DNA of 64,000 bases from Anagrus nilaparvatae (GCA_022575985.1 JAKSXM010000137.1:17316001-17380000), one strand, 5' to 3'. Shown: positions 34,830 to 47,721, numbered from the stretch's first letter. Numbers and translations are program-made. Notes: generated by a model not told the origin, from the letters alone.

Positions 34830-37240
34830 ACCAGATCTACACACTAAAAAAATTGCCAAAAATGCCCTAAAACGGGCTATAGCTGAAAAACTGACCGTTT
34901 TCGGAAAAATTACTGAAAAATTCATAATCTAAATATCAAAAAACATAATTGACAAATAGCCAAGGAAAAAATATTCGATATTAATCCAAAACTTTTCTCT
35001 TTACGATAAAATTTAAGCGAGATATGCATTTTTCAAGTTTTAATGTCGTTTTAGAGCCTAAAATTGAAATTAGTATAAAAATGGTAGTTTTTGACAGTAT
35101 CTTTACTTGACCATAACTTGGTTAATTTTCATCGAAAATAGTAATTTTTTTTTTTTATTTAGGAATACTTTTTCCCTGGCTATTCGATTCTAAAAGAAAA
35201 AAATTCAAATATTTTAACCCCTTATGGATAATTAAATAAAGAAGTATTAAAAATTTGAAATTATTCTAAAACAGGCCAAAATCTACCTTAATGGCCGAAA
35301 CAAAATTTTTTTCAGACGGATCGATGGGATTTCGGTTAAAAAAAAATTTTGAAAAAAAAATTTTCAAAATAAATGGCGGAAAATGAGATATTGCGATTTT
35401 TTTTAAAACGAATTTTCCCGTTTTGCAGAATTTCTCGGGATTTTTCCGAAAAACTAATGGCAGAAATGGATTTAATGAAGGTTTCCCAACATATATACTC
35501 TTTCAGAATTTTTTTTCTTAAAATTTTAGAATTTTCCTATCTTTATATTATAAAAACATGGGAAAAATTTGAGGCCGATCCGATGACCTGACCTGCCCAC
35601 CATTGCTGTTTTGGCAAAGAAGAACTGATAGAAAATTCCTCAAATTCTTAAATTTCAATTATAAGTTGGTCAGAAGCATTCGAGATAAAAAATCTTAAAC
35701 AATAAAGTCATGGCAAGCTAAAAATGAATTAAAGATAGAAAATTCTTAAATTTCAATTATTAATTTTCAAAGACAGAAAATGTGAACTTACTCTAGTCTT
35801 TTATAATAAGGAAACACCAATTCTCTTTCGAGATAAAAGCGACATCTAACGTTGTAAAAAGATATAATTACGTTAATACTCACAATGTATAAGAATGAAC
35901 TAACAAATAAACCAACCGCTTGTTTAAGAGAATTAAATATACAAATCAGGATTAAACATAAAATTGATTTTTTAATACAAATAAGTAAAATTAGAATTGA
36001 TTTGCTTAAAAATTAGGTACCCTCGAAAAATCAAAAAAATTATACATTTTCTACGTAAGCTTTATAACTAAATTATAAAAATTTAATTTAAATTTAATCT
36101 TTCTTTGAAAAATATTAAATATTATTATTCAAATTTAGGTCGTGCAATTAAATCTTAAAAATTTTTTTTTTTACACACAAAAATATTACTCGATTATCCG
36201 TGGCCACCGTAGTTGCTGTTTTATTTTTTTCAAGCGATAATTCGCGCTCAGTATGTAATCACTCGATGATATTTATAATATACGCAGGTATATATAAATT
36301 CAAATATTATACATGCTAAACCGTGTGCATAATATGTCAAAAAAACTGGTCTCATCAAAGTACTACCGAAAGACTAACATACATTTTTTTTTTAGTCCAA
36401 AAATTTAAATAATTTTTTTAACTCGATTAATTAACACATTTAAACATTAATTTTTTACAGTTAAATGATTAAGGATGCCCTACACTGAAGTTAAAATTAT
36501 AAAAAAATATATCAGTTTTTGAATTATGTTTATTAAATAAACACGAATATTTTTTTTTTATACACCGATGTATAAATTTTGCGGGTGCTCTTTTAAATAT
36601 TTTAAACATTCATATATTAATGTAATATGATTTTTTATAATAATTTAATGAGACGTTATAATAACGATAAATACACAACTTTTTTTTATTTAATGTGTAA
36701 ATTTTACATGCATGACGATGTAAGGTACAACTTTTTTTCTTTTTGGTTATTATTTATAAAATTTTTTAAGAGAAAAGTTTGTATTAATAAAATAATTTTA
36801 TAAAATATACAAATATATTTTTCTCTTGCATGATATTTTTATTTTTATTTTTATTTTTTGAGAAGTATTAAATTTTAAGTTACATAATTTGCTCAAATAT
36901 TGGAGACTTTTAGGTTGGTTATAAACCGTATTAAGAACAGAAATCATTTTTTTGGAGATCCAATTTTGCTAGAGATATATAGTTATTTTTATCAAAATTC
37001 TAATAAACATTACCAAAAAAACAAGGTTAAAGTGCTTACTATTAGAGGCATTAATTAAAACGGGAGGTCTTGGGTTTTTACTGAATTTCCCATTAATTTT
37101 TAGGCAATAAAATCAAATAAAATAAATGCCAATTTTCGGCCAAAATTACTAAATTTTTAATTGCTGTCAAATTGCAAATTTTTCAAATAAATAGGTCTTA
37201 CAGTTCTCAAAAATTGTATACGATCACAGCATTCGATACA
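34830..37240. other. AT-rich stretch, no gene recognised
   Basis: A plus-strand frame at 35373-35591 lies in F/K/L-rich low-complexity sequence and has no family signature. GATCCGATGACCTGACCTGCCC at its end may be the terminus of an unidentified repeat. Otherwise nothing. Confidence 0.45.
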
Positions 37241-37610
37241 GTTTCCCTTTTATGAGTTCCAATTTAGCTAAAGGCCAGAGAGAGTGGTCCTAGAAATGCT
37301 ACGGAGTCCTGGAAATTGGAACAAGGTAGCATAGTACATGAGGGCTACTCTGTTGACGAAAAAAAGGGTGGCTTTCTATCATAGAGAGCCCTTCCCCTAG
37401 GCAGGGCAGAGACCTTTGCACCTAGACTACGCGTCCTAAGCTTAAGTTATACCTGAAAAAGTGGTTCCAGTGCGTTCCAGTTTGGGGAATTAAAGCACCG
37501 AACGGTTTTTAGTGTATTAGCCAGTATAAGAATCTAGCACAAGCGTTGTGAACCGCGTTTCATTACGTTGTCTCTGGAGGTTACATGGGTGTATTAATGG
37601 GGTTAACCAT
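37240..37610 (+). repeat. GC-richer segment, possible LINE 3' UTR remnant
   Basis: Balanced base composition in an AT-rich setting. The part GTTCCAGTTTGGGGAATTAAA, then GCACCGAACGGTTTTTAGTG and ...AAGAATC, resembles the ...CCGAACGGTTTTAGTGG.TAAGAATC... pattern I associate with 3' ends of insect non-LTR elements of the I/R1/Jockey group. No RT coding is present. The assignment is tentative. Confidence 0.35.
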
Positions 37611-39818
37611 GCAACCAAAGGCATAATTTTCCGCGAAAAAAATTTCCAATTTAGTATTTTCTGTCTATTAACCATATTTTAGCCCTATTTACATTTGATT
37701 AAAATTAAAAACAAAATATTTTTTTCAAAATATATAATATCAAATACAAATATAATTTAAATCAATGTAAATGAAGATCATTACGTTTTTTTAATGCAAA
37801 ATATTTGCTTTGAATTCTTTTTAACATGCGAAAAAAAAACAAAATTAAAATGATAATATTTCGATGTGTATTAATTATCATACATTTGGCAAATGATATT
37901 GGATTATTAAAATATGCAATAATAAAATGACAAAGTATATGTAATTACAAGTGCAGTTATTTTTTTTAAGTTATAAAACGATACATAAATAAATGGTTGC
38001 AGGTTAAAGTAGCGTTCATTTAAAATTTTCTTTGAATTCGTGTAATGAGATTTTTTTTTTATTCAGAAATTATTAAATAAAAAGAAACATTCTTTGCATT
38101 AATTATAAAAGAAATTTTAAGAAATTATCATTTAATTTTGGTCTTCTTTTTTAATAGAAATTTTACCTTGTTAATATATAATTTACTTATATGACGAACA
38201 GTTTTTAGAAACCTTGATATAGTCGAAACAGAATTCTTACACTCAGCAAATTGCATAATTCCAGGGGTCTTTTTAACTTGATTTTCAGTAAAAGTTGCAA
38301 TAAATTTCAAAGACAGAAAAATTCAGATGTAGAATATCGCACTAATGATACTAAAAATTTAATCAATAAAAATTTAATATTTTCAGAAAAATTACAAAAC
38401 TTTTTAAAAATTAAAAAATTTAATTTTTTTTTTATTATTTAATCAACCTGTTGCGTTATGTAAAACTACCTATTAAAACACAGCAATTATTACGCAAGGA
38501 GGCGCCAAGAATTTAACGCGTGCTCCCACCCGCCCACGAGGTCATATAAAACTATATAAATATATACATAAAATTTTAAGACTTTGATTTAGTTGATTTG
38601 TCATGTGTTACAAAACGACTAGTCTTATGCCTGATTGCCCCTGTTAATGATTCTCTTAAATGATAATACCTGCCATAAAGTAAAGCATGGTTTATTTGAA
38701 GTAAAATTTACTTCATTTAATTTTAACGTTTCATAAATTTTTAAACATTTTTCTTTAAAATTAGATAAGAATATATTCGTAAAAATAGTTTTTTTTTAAA
38801 TTTAAATGAAAATATTGATTAAAAAAAACATGTATTTTTCTGTGTAGGTGTATAAAATAGAAAATAATATCCTTGAGTGTGGTTTATTAGTTAAAATAAA
38901 AACCGCAAGAAAAAATATCCTCATCAATCTGCATAATACTTTTATTGAAAAATTTAAATGATCAGCATGACTTACGAAGGTCTTTTTATAACTATAAAAT
39001 TCTAATTGTCGGTATTTTACAAAAAAAAACAGTAAATAATTTAAAAATTATTATTTCACACCTGCGTTAATAAACCGTTATTTCTATTAGATAATAATAA
39101 TATTTTTACTATTTTTAGTTTTAAAAAAATTTTTTAATTGAAATTATAACACATGTTGTTGTTTTTTTTTAGATAAATATAACCATCAATTTAATAATTA
39201 TGAACCATGAAGAATATTTTTAAATAATTACCTTTTTTTTTTATTTTAAGATAAAGTTAGATATTATAATAAAATTTGGCATGAAAATTGGCATAGATTA
39301 TATATTTGGTAGAAACTCAATTAATTAAATGTATGATGCTTGGTATCCCTTAAATTTGATGTGTCAAATGTGGAATTTTTCTTTATTTATATGTATAAGT
39401 ACGTATGTATGATATAATTTATGATTTTATAAATTTCATATTTTGTACTTTACTAAATATTCATTTGTTTTATGTGTTTAAAAGTTATTATTATATCCTA
39501 AAATTTCTACGTTTATATATTGTCAGATTTACGCTTATTGTACAATTTCTAAATTTATGAGTTTTAAAGGTTTGAGGAAATGTCTTTAATAATTTTGAGG
39601 CCATTTTTAGTATTTAAATTCGCCTATATTCTTAAAAATTTAACTTTAAAGATTTTATAAGTCAATTTTCCTCGGCATTTTGATTGATGACGACGTAAAA
39701 CTCGAATGTAAAATTTTTTTCCAAATTTGTACAAATTTTATATCTTAATCAAAAAATATCTGGGCTTTCGGATATAAATACAATGCATGTTTGTCATCTG
39801 GGCAAGCATACATTTTCA
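37611..39818. other. AT-rich stretch with one GC-rich patch
   Basis: Bases 38500-38545 (GGAGGCGCCAAGAATTTAAC; GTGCTCCCACCCGCCCACG) are followed by TATAAAACTATATAAATATA, a promoter-like juxtaposition, but no transcript can be built from it. Opposed small frames at 38128-38442 are AT-driven. Confidence 0.45.
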
Positions 39819-40005
39819 CAGGCACGTATCCAGAAAATTTTTTCAGGAAGGGTCAAAAAATTTAATAGGGGGCCAGGACCTAATAATGTTAAAAAATTTA
39901 ATTGTTTCTTATTTTAAACTGTTTATACGCAATAATTATTAATAAAAAATTAAAAAATTAAGGTAAGCTATTTTTTCAAAAAATTTTCATTTTGGGTGGG
40001 GGGTA
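39819..40005. mobile_element. hAT-like MITE, decayed copy
   Basis: It begins CAGGCACGTATCCAGAAA, identical over 15 bp to the termini of the element at 56350-56622. It also carries that element's internal segment AATTTAATTGTTTCTTATTTTAAA in reverse orientation. The other terminus is lost in TTTTCATTTTGGGTGGGGGG. No target duplication can be read. Confidence 0.65.
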
Positions 40006-40883
40006 GGTCAACTGAACTGAAATCGTTCTTATTAGATTCTTACTAGAATACAAAATATCCCTACATTTTTATTTCTCAGGTTGAATTTAGATATACCTAA
40101 ACAAAATACTTTAGTCTAGAAGGTGTAGCCTAGGTCTTTGTATCCCTAATTAATTTTAGTTAATCTCATGCCTAATAGAGCGACATTTTATTAGATAAAA
40201 CCTCCTCTTTTTTTGTTTAATAAGTACGCTCCTCTTCTTCAATGAACGTTTGAAATCGATTGTTTTTTTTCTGTAATGCGCATTTTTCGGTCAAAAAAAG
40301 GAAAATTCCGATTAATTATTTTTTTTAAATACAGCACCTAAAATTAAAATTTTATCAAAAATGTCAAAAATCAATCCTTTTTTTCATATAAAATTTTATC
40401 AATTAAAAATATTTTGCAATGTGGAATGAATAGCATAAATACTTTAAATATACTATTTGCGCATTTTCTTTCGTATAAAATATAAAAGTGTCAAATAATT
40501 AATATATTAGGATAATTTATACCAAATATTAAAAGTCAAGGAAATTTTTGAGTTAATTTAATATCTTCAGATAATATTTATAAATAATTATTATGTAAGA
40601 AAAGATGACCTAAAAATTTTATACAATGAAAAATAGAGATTATTAATTTTCTATACATGTAAAAATTATGATTCTTACATGGTTTAATATCAACAAATGG
40701 CTAAATGCCACGAAGTCTACTATTATAAATGTTTCTATTCTATATGGGCTAATCTAAGTAATTTGCAAGAAAAAATTTAATTTTATAACTTTGTTTTTAT
40801 TGTAAATTTTTAATTGTTTTCATTTTATTGAATTGAATATTAGACATTTATTATACATATATAATTATCACCATATTTTTTGC
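40006..40883. other. AT-rich intergenic sequence
   Basis: No gene, RNA or tandem array recognised. Confidence 0.5.
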
Positions 40884-41187
40884 GCTGCGGGGGGGGGGAG
40901 TTAAATGGAGCTTAGAATAATTTCAATTTTGGGACTTAGAATAATCCTGATTTAGGGACTTGTAATAATTCAGGTTAAGAGACCTAGAATATTTTCGATT
41001 TAGGGACTTAAAATAATTCGGATTTAGGGAATCAGAATAGTTTGGATTTAGAATCTTAACAGCTAGTAAGGTGATATTTAAAAATTATAAAAATAGTGAA
41101 TTGTATTGGAATTTGTGCGTCTACGCTCAGCTGTAAGTAAACATGTTCCATGCATTTTGGTTGTGTTTATACAAAACGGTTATAAAT
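40884..41187 (+). repeat. 24-bp-minisatellite element (copy 3)
   Basis: A run of ten or so G (about 40889-40898) is followed by AGTTAAATGGAGCTTAGAATA and about six diverged 24-bp units to 41050. The shared tail (AACATGTTCCATGCATTTTGG, TGTGTTTATACAAAACGG, TTATAAA) follows. Confidence 0.75.
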
Positions 41188-42178
41188 TTTTTTATATAAC
41201 TAAGGATCATATGTAATTTTTATGCGTCAGTAACAATAACATTTTATTTTCCGGTACCATCATCCGGATAATTCCATATACACATTACCAAGAAAGAAAA
41301 CATGTATTAGCACATAAAACATGTTAAAATTTTTTGTTATTTAATTTACGTATATAGCATATATTTAAAATGCCGTTTCGTTTCGTTTCATATATGCCAC
41401 TATATAGAATACGGTCGAAATAGAACAACTTGATGCTTGAATTTTATACGCTGTATGATTTTTAGACTAGACGTAATGTACATTATAATATTTTACTTTT
41501 ATTATTCTTATTATAATTTTTTTAATATTAAATTTAAATTAATTTATAATGTAATAACTCTTGCTTTATGGATTCAATTCTTAAAGAAAATCCAAAATTA
41601 ACAAGGATAATAAAATAGTTTCAATTATTTAAAATTATAATGACTTTACTATTTACGGTTTTTATTATCTTTTTTTTCACACTTTATGTATCCATAAAAT
41701 AAATAAAAGTCAATAATAATTGACAATTATAAAATTGTTTTTATTTTAAATTTAAAAAATATTTTAGATTATCCTAATTTTTTTTGTAAGTCATCAATCG
41801 GGATGATCAAAGATATATCAAATACCATATATATATAAAAATATAATATTTTTTTATTGTAATTATGATTTCTATGAGTCTTATGACCTAGCTTTACAAT
41901 TATAGAAAAATATTTTTACATTAAAATAGAAGTACGATATTTATTATGCAATAAAAAAAAAAATTGTTACAATTTTTTTATTTAGATTTTTTTTTTTAGA
42001 GTAATGATTATATTCAATATTATTTTAGCCTCAAAAAACTTAAGTTTAAGATAAAGTTTAAAAATAAAAAGGATAATATTAAAAAGTGAACAATTTATTG
42101 TAAAAATAAGTCAATAGATAAATAGTTCAAAACTTGGCTAAAAAATCAGGATTGTTTATTTAATTTTAATTGTAACAA
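41188..42178. other. AT-rich intergenic sequence
   Basis: Contains a tandem CGTTTCGTTTC at about 41385 and otherwise only homopolymer-rich sequence; no gene recognised. Confidence 0.5.
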
Positions 42179-42240
42179 ACTTATAACCGGTTTGTGCAAA
42201 CACAACCTAAATGCATGGATCATGTTAACTTTCAGCTAGG
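42179..42240 (-). repeat. Terminal fragment of the minisatellite element, reverse orientation
   Basis: ACTTATAACCGGTTTGTGC, AAACACAACCTAAATGCATG and GATCATGTT are the reverse complement of the conserved tail in copies 1-3. The minisatellite part is absent here; an unrelated tandem array follows after about 230 bp. Confidence 0.65.
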
Positions 42241-42469
42241 TGCTGGGTATAATGGATAAATTTTACGCAACTAAGGGTCAAGCCCCCTGAGCCCTGAAGC
42301 GCGCCAACCCCCTCAAATTAAATTTCATGTTTAGTTGCAATAAAACTGTGGCTTAATTCATAAATAAAAACAATTGTACAGTAAGATGCCAATTGCAAAT
42401 AATGAACTTTTTTCTGAATTTTAATAAAACATTATTATTTTTATTTTCAAAATGTATCTCGAAAAAAAA

Positions 42470-43330
42470 GTATTTATCAAGTTTTTTGAGCTCTCTGGCC
42501 CGGTGAACTATATTCATTTTTTTACTGTTTCAGACATTTTTCAGTACAAAAAGATGAAAAATTTGAAGAAAAAGAATCTGACATTTTTCCATTTTGATTT
42601 TGGGAAAAATAAAAATCGCCAAGAAAATCTTGTTCCCCTATTTCATCAGCACTTTTTTTATGAGAAAACTTGGTTTATTAGTAATTCTAACCTATTCAAA
42701 TGGTTTCATGCTCATAAAGCCAAAATTTCTAAAAATGAAAAAAATTTAAAACTCATCTAAATCCATTTATATCAGGTTTTTTTGGGCTCTATGACCCGGG
42801 GAACCATATTGATAAAAGTTTTTAACTGTTACAAATCATTTTCGGTACCAAAAAACGAAAAATTTGAAGAAAAAAAAAATTGGACATTTTTCCATACATA
42901 CCCCTTTCGATTTTGGCCAAAATAAAAATTGTCAAGAAAATCAAGTTCCCCTGTTTCATTAGCACTTTTTTTATTAGAAAACTTGATTTTTAAGGAATTT
43001 TAACTAATTGAATTGGTTTGAAGCGAATAAATCCAAAATTTCAAAAATGCAAAAATTTTAAAACTCACTTAAATCCATTTATATCAGGTTTTTTGAGATC
43101 TCTGACCCGGTAAACAATATTGATGTAAGTTTTTCACTGTTTCAGACCTTTTTCAGTGCAAAGCAATAAAAAATTTAAAAAAAAAAAAATTGACATTTTT
43201 CCATATAAGCCCTTTCGATTTTGGGCAAAATAAAAATTGTCAAGAAAATACGGTTTGCCCTGCTAATCATCACTTTTTTTGTGGGCAATTGTAAGAGGGG
43301 GGGTGGAAGAGGGCTGCCATTAATTTAAAA
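42470..43330. repeat. Tandem array, three units of about 300 bp
   Basis: Unit landmarks (GTTTTTTGAGCTCTCTGGCCC and diverged forms) start at about 42481, 42776 and 43088, spaced 296 and 311 bp. Each unit then has TTTCAGACATTTTTCAGTAC, ACATTTTTCCAT, TTTCGATTTTGGGCAAAAT and, except in the truncated last unit, CTTAAATCCATTTATATCAGG. The third unit stops in a G-rich segment near 43290. The 102-codon open frame at 42452-42760 covers unit 1 only; the frame is not kept in units 2 and 3, so I do not call it a gene. Confidence 0.8.
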
Positions 43331-43983
43331 GTTGTACATGTTCAAACATGTTATTTCTCGTGTTATTTATTAGTAACATTGAATGGAACGGATTTTCCTT
43401 TAGTACATAAAAGTGATATGTCAAGTAAATATGAATGTGATAGAATTGATGATAAGAAAGTAATGGAGATAACTTACTTTAAAAGTTGCAGGATAAAGAT
43501 CATGTAGATTGCGGTGAGAAGTAGTACATAATGAAGATGAGATAAAATAAGTGTGGATATCAGGAAATAAAAGCGTACAGAGATGCAGATAGAATGATGA
43601 GTTGGCGAAAGCATAAGATGTTAACAATTTTCTCTTGGCAAAAAAGTATGTACGAAAAGTTTTTTTTACAAAATATTTTTATAAGTCCATATAAATTACT
43701 GTGAAAAATAATTCATAAATTAAAAAAAAAAAAGTAAAGGTAAAAGTTTCAATAAAAAAAAGGGTTAAGTAACAACAACTCATGTAGGCATAGATATAAA
43801 TATATAACTACCAACAATATGCCCCGGGCCAGAACGACGACACTATAATATACAAAAGTGACAATGAAGTATTCGCAACACGTACCATTGACAAGGCCAT
43901 TCTTGAGTAGCATTATATTTATTTTTTTTTTCTTCTCCCGCATAAATTCATTTCCTAAAGGCGCCCTATTGAGTATGTATACT
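43331..43983. other. AT-rich stretch, no gene recognised
   Basis: Small minus-strand frames at 43421-43627 and 43749-44024 have no family signature. Most of the second one lies 3' of the candidate exon at 43984 in another frame. Confidence 0.4.
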
Positions 43984-44057
43984 TCACAGTAAATATATAA
44001 TATATAATAAAAAGTATCGGACAACTTTCATGTTGCATTTATATTGGTCTTTCTTAC
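43984..44057 (-). CDS. Second candidate 3'-terminal exon with hydrophobic tail
   Basis: On the minus strand a strong acceptor (GATTTTCTTTTTTTGTTACAG) is followed by two bases finishing a split codon. Then come 23 codons, KKDQYKCNMK then VVRYFLLYIIYLL, and a TGA at 43984. The incoming phase and the design (short polar stretch, hydrophobic tail, stop) parallel the candidate at 11694-11773, so the two could be alternative last exons of one minus-strand gene. An AATAAA on the minus strand lies near 43917. Upstream exons were not identified, and an AT-rich genome generates such patterns by chance. Confidence 0.18.
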
Positions 44058-45138
44058 CTGTAACAAAAAAAAGAAAATCAAATTATTAATTTTCGTAAGT
44101 CATTGACGTTTATCATGTGGATAGTTTTATATTTATATGCATGAACATAAATGTAATATATATTTATCTGCATGTTAAAAAATTATACAATATGAAATGT
44201 AAGAGAGAGATAAATGTATAAATAGAATAAAGTGAAGAAAGAAAAAGATTAATGAAATAATTGCTTATTTTCAACAACACCAATCAAAAATTTTTATAAA
44301 ATACATTAATATTTAAATTATGCTTTTTTGTTAATTCAATTAAGAAAATAATTTTATTTATATGGACTAAGCATTTGAAATTTATTCCCCATTTATTTTT
44401 GTGGAATTGGGGTTGTGATCTTTAGACTGTAAATCCTGAAATTTCAGTTTCTTTAAGAACTCATATTTCTGGATCTGCAATCAGCTGTAAAAATGCAGCT
44501 CGAAGTATTTTTATATAACAACATTAAGTAACCATTTAACAGGAAAATTATATTTCGTTAGTAAAGTCTGAGCTTAGCTCAAACTGAATACAAAAAAAGG
44601 GAATGAACCTATAAAATTATCATAATGTATTTGAATTGTAAATAAAATAATCTTAAATTTTTACACATGTACAAGAATATTTCCCATCCATGCGTTTCCA
44701 TCTTTAGTATAAACATCGAATGTTCAAGATCTTTTATCAAAAATATACACAATGCTCTTTTTTTACATATATATTAAAATATAAAAACAATTATTATGCA
44801 TATGGTAAAAATAAAATTTTAAATAAATGCAATAAATTTTAAACAAAAAGCAGACTTTTCTATGGAATTTCTTTCTTTTATAATCAATATTTATATAAAC
44901 TTAGCTTTTAAGTGTTAGTTTAATATGTATATATATATAATTTATAACCTAAAATATAAGATTAGAATTTCCATCTATTTTTGGTTTGACTTCATTCTAA
45001 AAAAATAAGGCCTTTACTTCTTTACCGTCCTTTACTACTAGTATATGCTAAAAATGAAAAATAGAAAAAGACTTATTTTTAGTTTAACAACTTCAGTGTT
45101 TATATTCTATAAATGGATTTATGATTTATATGTAATAT
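44058..45138. other. AT-rich stretch, no gene recognised
   Basis: Homopolymer-rich; nothing supported. Confidence 0.5.
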
Positions 45139-45140
45139 GT

Positions 45141-45447
45141 TAGGCTGGGAGTTATTTTATTAAGTTTATTTGATTTATGATTACTACAAGTAAAATTAAA
45201 TGCTTTTTTCAGAAAATTTTAGTTATTAGGGCACTTTAATGGGGGCAAATTTTTAAGACTCATGATAGCTATTTAAATTTTCTTGTATCAAAAGGTAATT
45301 CCTGTAAGCACTTTAAAACTCTGTCCAGGCATTAAATATCATGAAAATTTTACTTCAGCCTATCTCTATTGTTTAATGAAATAGAATCTCGAATTCATAT
45401 TTCTTACCAAGAACCAAAACAACCATTTAAAATAACTGCCAAGCTAA
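45141..45447. mobile_element. Imperfect inverted-repeat element (MITE-like)
   Basis: The left end TAGGCTGGGAGTTATTTTATT pairs with the right end, whose reverse complement reads TTAGCTTGGCAGTTATTTTAA. Similar TTAGCCTGGTAGTTGTTTTG occurs at 9796. This suggests a roughly 310-bp non-autonomous element with decayed termini; target duplication not resolved. Confidence 0.5.
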
Positions 45448-46086
45448 TATAAACTTAAATCTTTGACGTAATAAAGGGTATATCTAAGAGAATTCAAATA
45501 ATACATAAAAATAAATATAATTATTTTTATATTGAAATGGCTTTAAAACAAAAATGGAATTAATTATACATATGGGTGGTACATATTTATGCCGAATTTA
45601 TTATATTTATATTCATATAGAAAGCAGTTAAAAAATCTATTTCCAGCTAAAAAGAAAAAGAAGAAATCTTTTAGATGTTAAAGCCAATTATTATTAGTCT
45701 AATTAAATAATCAACCTGTCAACTGTGTCTGTAGATTTAAATATATTTATATATTTTTAATTTGTTTTATGTGAATATAATTGAATAAATATTTTTCTAT
45801 AATTTTTTTAATCCACATATGGCTCTTTTTGTAACATCGTGTGTTTAGTAATTTTTTAACCCGTTAAAACTATGATAATGATTTCATATGGCTTTAATAA
45901 CCTAAAGCTTCAATCTCGATGTAAAAAGGCCGTAAATAAACTAAAATTTCCTACATGGGAAAATGTATTTAGAGAGAGGTATTCGAAAAAGGCACCCAAC
46001 ACAAGAGGAGGGAGGAGACTTCCCTTCTAGTTACGAAGACAAATTGACGTTTTCAGGATCAGAAGAGGTTAATATTTGAGGCTTTT
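45448..46086. other. AT-rich intergenic sequence
   Basis: No gene recognised; bases 45990-46080 are somewhat GC-richer and unidentified. Confidence 0.45.
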
Positions 46087-46109
46087 AGAGAGAGAGAGAG
46101 AGAGAGAGA
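46087..46109. repeat. (AG)n microsatellite
   Basis: About eleven AG dinucleotides. Confidence 0.9.
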
Positions 46110-46127
46110 AATTGACAATTTCAAATT

Positions 46128-46266
46128 GTCTTAAAATAGTTTCGATTTAGGGACCTAGAATAATCAGCTGTAAAGACTTAAAATAATTAAAGATATTACT
46201 TAAAACGATTACAGGTTAACATGTTCCATGATCGTTAGTTGACTGAACACAAATACCAGTTATAAT
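46128..46266 (+). repeat. 24-bp-minisatellite element, truncated copy
   Basis: Two or three decayed 24-bp units (GATTTAGGGACCTAGAATAA and neighbours) are followed by TTAACATGTTCCATG and ACACAAATACCAGTTATAA, the family tail. The G-rich head and middle are missing. Confidence 0.65.
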
Positions 46267-47647
46267 TTATTTTTCTTAAATGATATTTTAATCAATCTAA
46301 AATAAATAATAACTGATACTGATTATAAATATGAAATACTCTTAAAAACCTATATATTTTATCGATTCACCAGTAAGCTTCAATTTAATTTAATTCAATA
46401 AAAAATTATGTAACTCAATTTTTTTATCTTTATTTGCTTTCAATAAATTAGAAAAGTTAATACAGTTTTTTTTTTTGATAATAAAAATAAAATACAAGTA
46501 ATAACAGTTTTATAAATAATTAATTATAATCCACATATAATATTAGAAAAAATTTATACCAAAACGATTAATTTTTAGTAATTTAAAATTTTTTTTTAAT
46601 ATCATTTTTATTTATTTATTTTTATGAGTTAATTATTTTAAATTATTTTTTTATAAAATTCAATAAACTTTATATTGATCTTTTAAATAAAAAAAAATAT
46701 TCTTCTTTATGCTCTGAATTTACGTAATATTGTGTGATTAAATAATTACGATTTATGTCCAGTTTTAAAATTAATGAAACTATAAAATAAAAAAGTTTAA
46801 AAAAATAATAATTTGATGGAATGAAATAAAATTTTTATTTTATTTAAATGAAAAATAAAAAATGAGTTACAATTATTAATTTTAATTTAACTGATTTAAA
46901 AAAATAAAACTTTCTAAAATATTTTTACTTTCGTCAATTGAAAAAAAATTCTTAAAAATTGAAAGTAATCTATTAATGATAAGAGGAAAAAAATTTACTC
47001 ATCTGGTGCAATTATTTTATTGAGACTTCTCTCAATCGAAATACTATAAATCATAGAGAGGATTGAATTGAACAGTATTGTTTATATTCAACAATCGTGG
47101 GAAAATAAATTTCTTTTGTGATTATACAAAGTCTTTCCCTATTGAGACTATCTCGCATTTAGTAGAGGAAACTATCCATATTGCACACACTTTGTATTGA
47201 CATAGCAAATTAACATCGAGGAAAGATGACAAGATGTAGAAAATATAGATTATTTAAATAAGTCCAAAAATTTGCTGTTAAAAACCATGCTACTTTATAC
47301 CCACTTTACGCTATAATTAAATAAATGGCATTTGACGCCTATAGGCCCAAAATGCTATTAAAAAACAAGTCTTGTTGAATACTAATTATTTGAACCATCG
47401 CAAACTTTTCTTTTTATTTTTTAATTTTTCAAAACAGATTTGCATATAATTAATGTTTATATCTAATTGGTGATTGTAAGTCTGAAATTTTGTTTATAAC
47501 AGTTATTTAACAAAAATTAATTAATTTAAAAAGTACTAATATTTATATTACAGTTTTCTATAATATTGAATTACGCTCTCTAACGTAAAACTATGGAACT
47601 TTATTTTTTAACATAGTATAGGCATTTAAAGTATCTTCTAACACAGT
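46267..47647. other. AT-rich 5' flank of the tRNA gene
   Basis: No gene recognised. Bases 46980-47240 are mildly GC-richer. Confidence 0.5.
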
Positions 47648-47718
47648 GCGATGTTGGTGTAACGGTATCATAGTTGCCTTCCAAGCAGTTGACCCGGGTT
47701 CGACTCCCGGACATCGCA
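47648..47718 (+). tRNA. tRNA-Gly (anticodon UCC)
   Basis: The 71-nt sequence folds as a standard tRNA. The acceptor stem GCGATGT/ACATCGC is perfectly paired, with discriminator A. The anticodon arm GTTGC-CTTCCAA-GCAGT has anticodon TCC. The T arm is CCGGG-TTCGACT-CCCGG. The A-box lies in the D-arm (TTGGTGTAACGG) and the B-box is GGTTCGACTCC, so it has its internal pol III promoter. No CCA is encoded and there is no intron. The sequence closely follows insect and vertebrate tRNA-Gly(UCC), so it is very likely functional; it decodes GGA (and GGG by wobble). It stands alone, with no other tRNA in the window. Confidence 0.97.
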
Positions 47719-47721
47719 TTA

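Noticed and set aside
42452..42760. A 102-codon plus-strand open frame that looks like a small basic protein
   Set aside because: It covers exactly one unit of a three-unit tandem repeat, and the frame is broken in the other two; composition is low-complexity F/K/N.
43749..44024. A 91-codon hydrophobic minus-strand frame
   Set aside because: No signature and low complexity; the short frame ending at 43984 behind a strong acceptor is the better, though still weak, reading.
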